From NCBI GenBank assembly GCA_002633005.1, contig NMRA01000253.1, forward strand, positions 319,251-383,250: a stretch of 64,000 nt of DNA, given 5' to 3'. The translations under genes were made by a program, and so were the position numbers. This DNA comes from Phoronis australis (taxonomy: Eukaryota > Phoronida > Phoronidae). The notes under the pieces were generated by a model. It ran no database searches. It saw nothing but the letters and a program-made list of their open reading frames with translations, and was not told where the DNA came from. Shown one piece after another: positions 21,142 through 32,569 of the stretch (the first letter of the stretch is position 1; every line of letters starts with the position of its first letter).

Positions 21142-21798
21142 TGTCAGAATATAGTCTGACGGTATTTTTAGTTGTATTGTTTTGTTTTGTTATTCTGTTT
21201 GATTGGCATGACCCCTGAAATAAGTACATTGATGGTGTAATTTGTCAACTACAAAACAGTGTGGAACTTTCTAGAAGACTCTAGCAGGACAGTGGTTAAT
21301 GCAGTCTGAAATATTCTAGAGACTAGTATATGCTTGTAGAATGATTGGGTAGATTCAGGAAAGTTCTAGAATATGCTTGAATTGATGTAAAGTTCCAGAA
21401 CAATGCATTAAGCTATAAATACACGAGCACGATTTGCGTTAGAGCTTAAGTCACTTCAAGAGAAGATCAAGTGAGATCAAGTCAGTTCAAGAAAGTTTAA
21501 CAGGAGAATTGCAGTTGATTTGCAGTGAAGAGAATCAGCAGTTACAGCGATAGTCAATAGAGAGCCAGCTATAGAGACAGCATGTTAGTGAATCGACCAG
21601 TGTAACTGTTGCTGGACGTGTCCCAGAAGTTCATCACAAGTCAAGGCATCGCAGCACTGGCTGAAGCATAAACAGACCATACGTCGGACGTTTTGTTTAA
21701 GTAGGCTTGTGAACATACGGTCGGGATTAATAACGGATTAACTCGAACCAGTCTTCAGTCAATCGTCGCACCGAAAGCTATCAGCACCGGTCTGTAAC
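21142..21798 (+). repeat. Gypsy LTR copy 2 (full length)
   Basis: It begins TGTCAGAATATAG after a GGCAGGGGTGTGT purine-rich tract and ends near CCGGTCTGTAACA (TG...CA). The end was set by alignment with the inverted solo LTR at 10177. A TATA box CTATAAAT at 21413 precedes a likely transcription start. The two LTRs around the pol fragment differ by many substitutions, so the insertion is old. No target duplication is evident beside copies 1 and 2. Confidence 0.7.
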
Positions 21799-22377
21799 AA
21801 CCTGCGCCCGCCCACACACGGGGAAAAACCAACGCCAGAAATTTGTAACATGCACTACTGCGCATGCGCTAAATCTTGCCAGCAGGCCTCCATAAGAAAT
21901 ACACAAGAGCAGGCTATAATCAGGAATTTATAAGCGAGGGGAGATAACTGCACAATTTGCCGATAGCCTGTCGCATAGAGTGTATCTTGCAAGGTCCAAA
22001 CCAATCTGAACAACAATATGGTCTAAATTCTAGTTTATAATTATCATTGTTATATTCTTAACATTAACTGAGTTGTAGGCCGCTATACAAAGTTATTTAC
22101 ATATTTAGTGCCGTGGTGTTGTAACGCCATGGTTGTAACGGAGAATAGAAACGGCGCCATTTTCGTTCGTTACACATCTGTGACGTGGTGTTGGGGAACA
22201 CAAAGGGAACAATGTGTGTCCAAGTGAGTACAGCAGCGTAGGTGAGGAATACTTTGAACGATACAGGGACGGACAGGTGGACTTTTCAGATGATTCCGAC
22301 CTTTCGGACGTGGTGGTGGAGGTGACAGACTCCCAGAGGAACAATATGTGTTCACAGCTTTTCTGTAGTGGAGCCGT

Positions 22378-24197
22378 TCTCCCTCGATCTCTTTCACGGC
22401 CCTTTCTCTGGTCGCCGAAGACTCACTCCCAGCGGGTTCGTCCTGTGAACGTCAACAGGCTGAAGGTGCGCAGGAGTTGCGATTAGATGTTAGTGATTGG
22501 TAAGAATATTATCAATATGTATCCAACAACCGCGAATTTTAACTTGGTCTTTTTTAATTCAAAAGTAGGTGCTTTACCAGTAAGTCCCAGGCGCGCATAT
22601 CCCCATTGGTGAATCGTGTTTCAGCCGTGGATAAATACCAGTTTTATCACTTATTTCTTTTTGCATTTTAGCAAATCACTCAAAAAGTGTTAGGTCTCTG
22701 GTTATTTGTAGACAGTGTGGCTCAGTGGTTTGAGCTCGTGAGACTCGGGTTCGAGTCCTGGGTTTCACTGGCATGCAATTAAGCATTGAACAAAATTGTC
22801 TCTTACTTCTCCGAGAATGAGCTGGGTGTTACCAGTGAGTGAATAAATGTGTGCAAGGGAATGAATGAGAACCACTTTGGAATAATCGACTGTGAATTGT
22901 AAAGAATAGGATGAAAGAATTGTAATTTTATAATTTAGACTTTCTCACCTTGGTGCTGGGGGACGGCATAATTCTATAGGTTATAGAACAAGTCATTTCA
23001 TTTTCGTACTCAAGTCAACTCGGACCTATATCAATCTACACATGTGTTCCAAAACAGTTTTATTTTGTAAGGCGATGCTTTAAATGGAAACAACCATTTC
23101 ATGTCAATGTTTATTGACCCAATGTTGCCATTATTTAAAAATGAAATATGGTACATGGCTTGGTTACGAGTCGACGTAGGAACCGCCTGGTAAAGTTTCT
23201 ATAGAGTAAAGAGAGCATACCATTGGATTGGTGATTGCCCATATAGCATATCAAGAAGTTTTAATGTAAACTGTAATATTTAAAATATGGGCGACCCTTT
23301 GAGTGGCAACACTGCTTTTCAAGTTGGTTTGCCCCATTGTCATTGTCTAGTTTGATTAATGGTATGTGGGTGCCGATAGGATTCAGATTGGGAGAACAGG
23401 TCTCACGACTACAAACAAAACAGTCCCCTCCATCAATGAATCAGGGCAACTACCTTTTGTCTTAGGGTCAGCTAAAAAACCAAACAACTAATGTCCATTA
23501 CTATATCCCCCGGGCATGATCTACCACTGCCTTGGGTGTAGCACTATTCATTTGTATGAAAAGTAAATATCTTTACTGTATATGATCAATTTGTACAAAA
23601 AAATAAATAGGTTGTGATGTTCCAATCAATTTTTCTGAAAACTGAAGTCGTATGCAGACCCCTCAATTTGGTAGAGGCACTCTTGGTAAATTTTTCAATT
23701 CGAAATTTTGATGTTTACTGAAATAATATATTATTGTTGACACATCTTGCAGGTGCACCTGGGGCAACTGTCAGACAACCTCAGTTGTTGAAGAAAGAGT
23801 ATGTTGCCAAGAGGTTGACAAGGTTGTTGCAAAACTCGATGAAGAAATGAAGCGTGACAACTAACACAGAAGAAAAAAAATGTATTGTGGAGCATGGGGG
23901 TTTAAACCTGTATACATCAGTCGTGGTGTTTTGGAGACTGCATGATTGCAGTACAAAAGCCAATATCCTGATGGCTATGACAGATCCTTGGATAAAAGGA
24001 TTTGACACGTGGCCTACAGACAGTTCCAAAAATGGGTACACGGTCACTCAAGACAAACTGCCCGTGTTGTCATTCCATCATGCGCAGTAGCCTGCATCTG
24101 AGCTTTCTACCCTCTGCCAGGAAATGAGGAAGACTTTCGAGTTCCAAGGATTTTCTTAAAAGTTTCACCCATTTATAGATATCAACAGTTGTCTTAG
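22378..24197 (+). pseudogene. P2RX7 C-terminal (ballast) domain-like protein, decayed
   Basis: Exon 1 ends at 22499 (frame A-E-G-A-Q-E-L-R-L-D-V-S-D-W, donor G|GTAAGA); exon 2 starts at 23753 after CACATCTTGCAG. Phases fit and give D-W-C-T-W-G-N-C...V-C-C-Q-E, the cysteine pattern of the zinc-binding intracellular domain of vertebrate P2X7, which also occurs alone in many invertebrate proteins. Two frameshifts (an A8 run near 23875, a G5 run near 23897) and in-frame TGA stops follow. The rest still reads as this domain: V-L-E-T-A, Y-P-D-G-Y-D, V-A-Y-R-Q-F-Q-K-W-V, R-V-V-I-P-S-C. The N-terminal part of exon 1 is unclear; an acidic frame from 22214 may belong to it. No P2X channel portion is present. 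Not functional as read. Confidence 0.75.
22715..22775 (+). ncRNA. tRNA-like SINE remnant
   Basis: GTGTGGCTCAGTGGTTTGAGC (A-box/D-arm type) is followed 12-20 bases later by a perfect B box GGGTTCGAGTCC. The spacing is too short for a tRNA: the anticodon arm is missing. It lies in the intron of the P2RX7_C pseudogene. Confidence 0.5.
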
Positions 24198-24712
24198 ACC
24201 TGGAATGCCAACTCCTCCACATGACCTATGTATTCTGTTATAAAAACTTGTGACTCAGGAACTAGTTTTATGTAATTCAAACGAGTTGCAAAAAGTTGTA
24301 GTGACAAATTCCATAGAAAGATCAAACATTATAACAAACGAATGCAATCGCAGTGCAACCTCAGCGGCATGAAATTGAAGTAGGCATTCCATGAATAGAC
24401 TTCTGTGGTTTCAGAATGGTAAATGATTAACACAGCGAGCAGCATTTATTGATGCTCATCAATCTGGTTACTTATGATAACATGGTCACAACAAGTGTAA
24501 TTTAACTAGGACTACATTATAAACCTATAAACTCAACATCAGTTAAACTTATGGTTTACCTAGGTAAACAGAGGAATTTGTCTAATTGAAGCCCAGTTTG
24601 TGTGCTTGAAGCGAACACATTGAACAGTATGGCTGTTAATTAAAAAAATTAAAAGTTTTGAATCTGGGTCATAGTCTGAAGTCGAGACTGAATCTTCTGC
24701 CCTCTTCTTATA

Positions 24713-24852
24713 CAGTAGAACTCTCTAAATTGGTAGCGCTTCAGTGGGAACTTTAGAAAGGTTAGCATTAATTCCGCAGTAACGCCTCCAAAAAACTCTA
24801 ACTTTGATGAAATATCTCAGTCTCACTGGATACAACTTAGCGAGTTCTACTG
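24713..24852. mobile_element. Tigger/pogo-type MITE, 140 bp
   Basis: Terminal inverted repeats CAGTAGAACTC(T/G)CTAA(A/G)TTG are flanked on both sides by TA. Both the TA duplication and CAGTAGAAC resemble pogo/Tigger termini. No coding capacity. Confidence 0.75.
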
Positions 24853-25261
24853 TAATTCAATGAGAAATCAAATAACACGACACAGCAACCACTGAATCTC
24901 AACCCATAAGCTCCAGTATGCAATAGCGTTAGATGTCTATGACATGGTATGAAAACACAAAAAGTATGCACATGAGTAGGAAGTGGGAAATCTGTAGGGA
25001 GTGCTTGTACCACTCACTCAAAAATTCCCAGGACATTGTTCGAATTCTGTGCAAGTGATTATTCTGTGTACAATTTAGATGAGATTGTCCCACGAAAAGA
25101 CTGACGACCCAAACAAGTACCTTTTCACCCCCACTTAAGAAAGTCTTCCTATACCGACCCACGGTATGGAACAGCAACAGTTTAGTGCAAATCAAATATA
25201 CTTAAAAAAGCTATGCCGCAATATTTATAGTCATTGTATTGAAGAACCATTGAAATGTTTG

Positions 25262-25409
25262 CAGGTGCGGATCCAGGATTTTGAGTTAGGGGGGCCAGTG
25301 CACGGTATTAGTCAGGATTTTGCCCGTCAGACATTCGCACCCCTAAACAGTCAAATGGAATCTGGGAGAATTTTAAGGGGGGCATGACCCCCTCTAAATC
25401 TGCCACTAG
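25262..25409. mobile_element. hAT-type MITE, ~150 bp
   Basis: The left end CAGGTGCGGATCCAGG and right end AAATCTGCCACTAG are inverted versions of the widespread CAGTGGCGGATCCAGG terminus. Runs of G (GGGGGGCC) and C (GACCCCC) follow inside, also typical. No 8-bp duplication is visible. Confidence 0.55.
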
Positions 25410-25554
25410 TTTCAATATAAGAACATAGTATATCACTAGGTTTATCTATAGAAATGGGACAGCCAAATGCCACGCACAAAAGCTTTTCACAATTTCCACT
25501 ACTGGTACTATAAACACTGGCATTGCTATCTGTTCCACTATCAAAAATTTGATC

Positions 25555-26468
25555 TCAAACATTGGTAGTGACTGTTAAATATGTGACGGAAAGAAATTCC
25601 AGTGCTGTCCATTGACAAAGCACCAAGTCTGAATTTATCTGTGCCACGGCATCCTCCTTGGACACATCTGGCGCACCAGCAGTCGGCATTGGAGGGGCAT
25701 CAATTTCTAAGCGAATTTTAAGATCTCCAGCGTCTCTTGTTCCGCAATAAGTGGAAGGTGTTCTCCTTTCATTTACATACTCTGAAAAGCACAACAGCGG
25801 CAATTCAAAAGTAAAAAAAAAACATTTTGAATCCAGAGTAGTCCATGATTGAAGTAAAACATGATGATATCTAATTGCAAGTTTTCGCCTTCTTTTATAA
25901 CCTTCAAGCAAATGCCAAAACTAGATTTTAATCCTGTTTGTTTTTTGAAGCAGACTACGTTAATAATCAAAACCTTGGAATTGAGTTACCATCCTGTTTT
26001 ACTTTATTCTTAGTCTGCATTCTTTTCAAAATACATGCATCTTTTGAGATCAGCTTTATTTGTTGTGGCTTTTAGTTTTACTGATCCATTTATAACTAAA
26101 TCTTTCACGGAAAAACAACAAATTTTAAACACTTGAGAACTACGGTGATTGTGAAAAAAGATTGTTATTGTTCAGGCATTCCGAAAGCGTCATGAATTAT
26201 TAGACATCAAAATTCTCAAGGTAACTTACCTTGACCAGCTTCAACCTTCATGATGTGTTTGTCGTCAAAGCAGCCGTCCTCAAAATGGTCGGAGCATATT
26301 TCGGCTCCGACAGATGGCTGACTCGACAGTCATTTTCAAAAGACGAGCAGAGCACACGAAAACCTGCCATTACGCAGCCAGATGCTTGTCGTTTTAGAAT
26401 TTAAATGGGCTCATGCCTTCCATCTGGGTGGTGTTAAAATAGTTAGCACACACACACCGATGCACCAT
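25555..26468 (-). pseudogene. THAP domain protein, decayed, two exons
   Basis: Exon 1 (26468-26230) starts M-V-H-R-C-V-C-A-N-Y-F and reads through M-S-P-F-K-F, W-Q-V-F-V-C-S-A-R-L-L-K and, after a frameshift, I-C-S-D-H-F-E-D-G-C-F: the full THAP C2CH layout, including the C-x2-H pair lost in the 20269 ORF. It has two in-frame stops before the shift. It closes with donor CAAG|GTAAGT. Exon 2 begins at 25781 after TTTTCAG in matching phase and stays open for 75 codons to TGA at 25555. The same frame continues past that stop for about 45 more codons to the hAT MITE. Any transposase catalytic part would have to lie beyond and was not found. Confidence 0.7.
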
Positions 26469-26580
26469 GGCTAAAACACGCCAAGGTTGAACGGTCTTTG
26501 TTCTTCGTGTACTGTGATATAATAGCAGTGAACTGCACTGTGGGATATGATCAGGTTTGTGTTCCCCAACACCATGTCAC

Positions 26581-27393
26581 GGTGTCAAAGGTCAACTTTT
26601 CGCGCATTTTCATATTTTCGCTTTTTTAAAATAACTAAAGATACAATAATACGATGATTTGAATAAAATACATCCAAATAGCAATACCTTGAGGATATTA
26701 TTGCAATTTAACATACTTGGACCTTGCAAATTACACTTTAAGACTTGTTACTGCCAAATATCAGCGTCATTGGTGAAAATTTTTTCCACGTCTTTTGAAG
26801 TTTGCCCCATTCAGGCCTATGTTAACGATCGTCCGGAAGCCCATATTTGAGCGCATAGCTCATTTTGAAGTCAAGTTTGTAGCTGAATTCATTTTGCCAT
26901 CGGATTTGCCAATAGCGGAGGTGATTGCCAGGAGTACATGTACTCAGAGGTTGCTGGTCCAAATTTCATGCTGTTTTTCGAAAATTTTTCCACGTCTCTT
27001 GTGTTCAGAAAATGGATCCACGTACAGTGCTGTGAGATTAAATGTTGCCGATCGCCCGGCTGTCTTGCAATGGAATTTGCACTCTGTATAGATGAGAAAT
27101 TACCTCAGAATCGGTAAGAAATTGTTATGTTCATTTTCTCATCCGGTATGAGTTTAGAAATACTTTCGAAGTTTGAAAAAAGTCGGATTTTATACAGTTT
27201 TATGCAGGTTTTTCGCCTGTGAGTATAGTTGATACTGGTTATCTTCAAAATGTTGTTTCGTTTTGTGATCCACAGAACGTTGTCCTTTCGTCTTAATTTA
27301 ATACTGTTACATTGGAGTGGATTCCGGACACAAATATGTATTGGCAAACATCTGAAGATTAATAAAAAGCGCTTTGGCAGCCCGCTTAGGCTG
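26581..27393. repeat. Imperfect ~210-bp duplication, otherwise anonymous
   Basis: Segments near 26777 and 26980 share AAAATTTTTTCCACGTCT and, about 50 bases on, ATGTTAACGATCGTCCGG versus ATGTTGCCGATCGCCCGG. No gene is recognised up to the gap. Confidence 0.4.
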
Positions 27394-27742
27394 NNNNNNN
27401 NNNNNNNNNNNNNNNNNNNNNNNNNNNNNNNNNNNNNNNNNNNNNNNNNNNNNNNNNNNNNNNNNNNNNNNNNNNNNNNNNNNNNNNNNNNNNNNNNNNN
27501 NNNNNNNNNNNNNNNNNNNNNNNNNNNNNNNNNNNNNNNNNNNNNNNNNNNNNNNNNNNNNNNNNNNNNNNNNNNNNNNNNNNNNNNNNNNNNNNNNNNN
27601 NNNNNNNNNNNNNNNNNNNNNNNNNNNNNNNNNNNNNNNNNNNNNNNNNNNNNNNNNNNNNNNNNNNNNNNNNNNNNNNNNNNNNNNNNNNNNNNNNNNN
27701 NNNNNNNNNNNNNNNNNNNNNNNNNNNNNNNNNNNNNNNNNN
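27394..27742. other. Assembly gap
   Basis: 349 N. It abuts a long (GA)n run, so the gap probably reflects a repeat the assembly could not cross. The open frames spanning it are artefacts. Confidence 0.99.

Positions 27743-27796
<54 letters not shown>
27743..27796. repeat. (GA)n microsatellite
   Basis: About 27 GA units between the gap and the LINE fragment. On the LINE sense strand it reads (TC)n right after the AAATAAACAA end, as if it followed the element's 3' terminus. Confidence 0.9.
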
Positions 27797-27800
<4 letters not shown>

Positions 27801-28250
27801 TTATTTGCACATGGAGTTAGCTCATTTGTACATTTTACATTGCAGCATTTGGTGTACATGAAGGTGGCAATTTCATGTCTGGATATTCAATACATGTATG
27901 CATATTTACACGTTACAATGTTAGAGTTTCCTGTCTAATACCATAAGCCTTTAATATAACTAAGGACAGTCTTTTCAAAAGATTTCCAGAGTTTGTTTTG
28001 AATAGGTATTTGGCGTTTTCGATGTCAGTATGCTGTCGGGATATTTCTGGTGAAAAATTCATTCTAATGTCGTTAAGTACGGGGCAGTCAACTAATGAGT
28101 GTATTTTGTTTTCAATTTCTGAACGGTTGCAAATTTCGCAAAGTCTGTCTTCCTTTGAAATGTCACGGTGACTACCAGTTTCTACAGAAAAATATATTGA
28201 ATGAGTACTAGTAATATGAACACCTCTGTTTAACGGACCGTTATTTTAAC
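27797..28250 (-). mobile_element. LINE 3' fragment with zinc-knuckle C-terminus
   Basis: An open minus-strand frame from about 28215 to TAA at 27913-27915 encodes L-C-E-I-C-N-R-S-E...H-S-L-V-D-C-P and L-N-D-I-R, the C-x2-C...H-x4-C ending shared with the LINE at 8637-9572 but from a different subfamily. A short 3' UTR ends AATAAACAA at 27797. The frame has no stop over about 100 codons. It is 5'-truncated near 28250. Confidence 0.7.
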
Positions 28251-28639
28251 AATTGGACCGATGCCTATTAAATGTACCGGCATGTCACCTTTACCTTTAC
28301 CTTGAGATCCCTCTACTGTGAGTACTAGCATTTTCAGGTTATTCCTTTGTGCGTGACTAGGTGTTCATTGCTGTTCCGTTTATTGTACGAGTTCATGGAG
28401 AACTTACGGATGACCGGTTACTGATTAATGAATACAAAAAACCTGTTTGAAAATGATACCATGTCGAGGTCCCTCGTTTTACATGACCAGATCTTACCTG
28501 TGTACATTCCAGCTGATATTGTTTAAGAATATGTTCGGTATCCGGTAATCTGGTACCGGCCATATACGAAAGTTGTCTATTCTGTTGTTCAATGAGTCTG
28601 TATGTGTATTACATGTGAAAACACATTTAGATTGCAAGT

Positions 28640-28790
28640 GCAATGATATTTGGGTACTATCAACGTATGAGACAACCTCATCTCAGTTAGAGTGTATAAT
28701 AAAGGCAAACTTCACACGACAGGAGATGGCCAAATCAATGGGAGTTAGTTCCTCTATCATATCACGTCGGCTGAAGTATGTGATAATTTA
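28640..28790 (+). pseudogene. Helix-turn-helix fragment of a transposon-type protein
   Basis: The frame contains S-S-Q-L-E-C-I-I-K-A-N-F-T followed by E-M-A-K-S-M-G-V-S-S-S-I-I-S-R-R-L. This fits the HTH that precedes integrase-like domains in many uncharacterised invertebrate and fish transposon proteins (pattern: S-Q-L-E-x-L...F-T...I-A...G-V-S..T-I-x-R-R). The frame stops just after it and no catalytic domain follows. Confidence 0.45.
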
Positions 28791-28799
28791 ATTACTACT

Positions 28800-31700
28800 G
28801 TTTAAGCATTGACACTGTCTCCTGACTAGTGCTTAAGATGTTACCACTTTAATGGACAGCGATTTTACTAAGTGATGATCATGCAGTTATATCATTTTTG
28901 TGGTATAGTAAAGAAACTTTCGATTGTTTCTGGTAAATCTCATCCATGACATAAGTGGATCGGTTGGGGGAGGGGGCGATACAACTTCCAACTGCCAACT
29001 TCCAAAGAAGTTTTAAAAAGTACCTCCTCATATTTTTGTTCGCACACATTTGGGATTAATCCGGACTTACTTTCTTTGGAACTACCTGTTCTTTTGGAGG
29101 CTTGTGTCTGGGTGGGGGTCTGAGGCAATTTTCTTGGATAATGTGCCTGTGATTTTGATTACATGCTCTCATATGGGGCCAGGAACCCCTAAATCCACCT
29201 ATGCAGGGGTTGAGCCGCGATCCAAAAAACTTGATACCGTTGTTTAACAGTGTCTTTCACAAATAGGCCCTGGCAGAGTGTTAAAAATACTACTCGTCAC
29301 GTGTCAGAAAAGACCCGTCACAAGGTGACGCTATTGTCGTTCCATACTATACTAGATCACTCGCCCTGTGAAATGATGCGAAATTGACATAGATGTGATG
29401 AAGGGAACGTGGCTGATAATTCATCAATTTCCTTACTTCATATTCTTTTAAAAGGATACTAATCCTCGTTCTGTGACATGCTAACGTATCACTGGCGTCA
29501 ATCTTCTAAGTAAAAATATAGTAAATCCGACTTTGGCCGATTTTGACATATGCTTTAACGACTTCCCTACAGTGTGTATCTAGTTCTCTGTAACATAATG
29601 CCAACAATAATGCTCTCTAAAGGCTCGACAGCCCCCAACAATTTTGTGGAAATTTAGAAAATTCCTTTCAAAGTCCTCTAAAGGGGCAAGCGAGGCGTAC
29701 GCTTTTAGCGAGTTACGCGTCATCTGTCTGAAAAGACGACTCACCAAGGAACATAATGTCCAATTCGTGAGATTTGGTATGAATTCTTCGTTGATTCCCG
29801 CTTCTATTTTTCAAGGTTCAATCCACTGACGCATCAACAGGTGATAGATTGAGGATTGGTTGATATCGTCAAAACAGGGTTGAGTGCCCTTTTTATGGAG
29901 GGAATCAATTAAAACTTCATTCACCCTTTGTCACAATTTAGACATTATGGTCCTTGGTAGATGGTCTTTTCCCCACAGTTACCGTGTACTGAATTCGCAG
30001 AAAGCGCATGCCACAATTGCCCGTTTAGCAATCATTGAAAGGAGTTTTCAATGTTTTAGCAAACATTTGAGAGTTGTCAAGGATTACAGAGCATATGTTT
30101 TTTAGAAAACTGGATGGGAAAGCTATTTTTAGTGTGTGCCCAAACCGGATTTGGAATCCCTTTAAAATGCAAGAACATACTCATTTTTCCGTATTCGTAA
30201 TACATGAGGGCAATTTCGTATGCGCAATAAATCAATAAATGTAGATCCTGGTCGTTGTTATTTGCATAAGTACATATACACCACTCAGTGCATATAATTA
30301 CCGAAGCATCGTTTACTTCGCATGCAAAAGTAGAAACCTTAAACTTGAGTCCTAAATTATAGATATTTTCATAGTAGTTAACCTTCCGAGTAGTGAACTT
30401 TTAGAATAGTGAGTGGTTCCCGAATCCAGCGATATAAGTTACATGCAAACAGATAAAAAACTTTCGTCAAGTCATTCTCAGACTAAAAAAATTCGTCCCA
30501 GTATGTATTGAGGTGCAATTATACATTGATGCACGCCTGCTTGGAAAGTTCTCCTCGGTAATGCAAGAGCGTTTTCTTTCTTTACCAAAGTACATATTCG
30601 AAGTTGAGTCCCATTCTTTACGAGCAACCGTGACGGCATCATCATTTCCGTCTCATCTCAGAAACATAGAGATGGGAGTCATTGTTGTGTGTACAAATTT
30701 CCTTTCCGTCTACTGAAGCTGTGTCAAGGGCCGTGCCGGAACCTCTGCAGTGTCGACCTTTGCAACACATCAAAGGTAACCGCTTTCGAATTTCGAAAAT
30801 CTCCCCGCGCAATGCTGTCTACAGTCTTGGTACTCCTATAGTCTGGACTATACTGTCATTTACGCAAACACCACTAGGAAGAATTTTGCCTTAGGATTAC
30901 GTGAAGCACTTTGAATCAGAAGCAAGTTCAAATTTTTCAGTAAAACAGTTATCAGTGAAATTAGTGATAACAGTAGCTGCAGCAATTTTGGTGGTGTTGT
31001 CCATGTACTACGTACTATCTTTAACGGATAGGTTCGGGCTAGATGTTTCCGCCGGAGACTCCCCTCAACCCCCAGGCTATATGGACTGTCTTGCAGATTC
31101 ACAGCATTAAACGACTTTTTAAAGTCCTCATTTTCGATTAATCAGTTGTACATGCTTCCGAAAGGAATACGCACATATTGTTGAGGGTAAACGGCTGCCT
31201 AACGCCAGTTCGTTCGATAAAGTCATCCATTTGAGATTTTATTATCGTGTACATGTACTGTTACTCCAACTAGTAACACAAGTTTTTGCAATAAATTTAC
31301 CTGGTTAGCCACATTAAAAAAATAAAATCTGCTATCACGTCAAACTTCTATGCTGTGTGGATAGTCACTGGCATGTTTGCAATGGTGTCCGTCGCATCTT
31401 CCGCTGATTTTGTTCAAATTACGCCTGTAATAGTCAATTTTGCACAATTCGAACAAAGGACTAGTCCCCTTAGCCACTCGCTGCTTGGTTAATTTCTCAG
31501 ACGACGAATAGCTTAAATGACATGTTTTCCCAAGATTACGTAGGCCTATGCGTCAACTTTAGGTAAACTCAACCAACCTCGACTTTAAATAAAACAAAGC
31601 TTATTACCATTTTTGTATCAGTATTTCCTATAGACACCTACTTTTCGTATAATTTGAACCAGCTTGGAATTCCATAATTATTTCTGTTCCAAGTTTCGCA

Positions 31701-32569
31701 CATGGTCAACTCAATAAAGCACTCTCCAAACATTAACAACTGCTCTAGCGCAGCTTATACAGCAGGGATACACATATTTTTTTCATTTTAGCACTTGAGT
31801 TTGACGACAGGTGCGTAGACAAAAAATTAATATCGACACAATGTTCTTTCGTTGAGGTAAGAATGACATGATGCGTGATTGGCTGAACGACGTGTTTCCT
31901 AGGCTATGAGTGATGTTCCAAGTATCTACCAATAGAAACGTGGATGAAGGTTTTCAAATGGTTTAAATGAAAGCTTGGTCTAAGAATTGTTCCATAGATG
32001 TACATGTACGGCATACACAACAGTTGTGATTGTTCAGGTAAGAAGTTAAATGTTCCCTGCATGGTGTTACCAAGGCTAGTAAAAAAGATTGCCAACAATT
32101 TAGTTCCTTAAAACTCCGTAAAAAGGGCCCGATTTGGTAAAAAATCTCTACTCAAGGTTAGCTTATGCACGCTTTTTGTGACGTGGTGCGGAAAATCACG
32201 AATTTTATTAAATTAGAGTGACTTGACGAGCTCGTGAAGACTTTCAGAAAATTTCCAAAACAGTCCCCAAAAAACAACACTATCTGTTATACAAATTGTA
32301 CTCTTCTTTAGATTTTTGTATCGTTCTGAAGGAATGTCTTGCAAACAAATTTTAGAAGCTTAAAAAAGGAGCGATAATATCCTGTACTACTTAAGTCCGT
32401 AAAACGCCCATGTAGTGGTCATCGTTTGTAAGGGGCTACCGAAGACGGAGACCCTAAACATATTTGTTTTACGTTAGAACACAAAATAGAAAATAGAACA
32501 CAAAAGGTGACACTTTGTGAACGCACTTACAGAGTTGTAAACGCGCAATAGACTACAGGTGTATCAGCC
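28800..32569. other. No gene recognised
   Basis: Long anonymous stretch. One frame at 30901-31110 contains a 23-residue hydrophobic segment (V-I-T-V-A-A-A-I-L-V-V-L) after a short basic start, as in a type II membrane protein, but it has no ATG and I see no continuation. A segment at 32415-32455 (GGTCATCGTTTGTAAGGGGC...GGAGACC) recurs imperfectly at 49010-49050 and marks a small dispersed repeat. Confidence 0.35.

Larger units (their letters stand above)
22180..26580. mobile_element. Putative two-gene DNA transposon relic (P2RX7_C + THAP)
   Basis: Bases 22180-22204 and 26556-26580 are inverted copies (24 of 25 match) sharing GGTGTTGGGGAACACAAA. Between them two decayed genes converge: a P2RX7 C-terminal-type protein on plus (22499 donor, 23753 acceptor) and a THAP protein on minus (26468 start). 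A SINE, a Tigger-type MITE and a hAT-type MITE are nested inside. THAP domains are established parts of P-element and Kolobok transposases. I infer a DNA transposon, but no catalytic DDE domain and no clear target duplication are visible, so a pair of host pseudogenes flanked by repeat remains possible. Confidence 0.5.

Noticed and set aside
22214-22486. Plus-strand 90-codon frame with an acidic start
   Set aside because: It opens on GTG, not ATG, and its 3' part is out of phase with the exon that joins to the P2RX7_C domain. Only its acidic stretch might belong to that gene.
27229-27861. Long open frames across 27229-27861 on both strands
   Set aside because: They run through the N gap and the GA microsatellite; the 'protein' is X plus ER/LS repeats.
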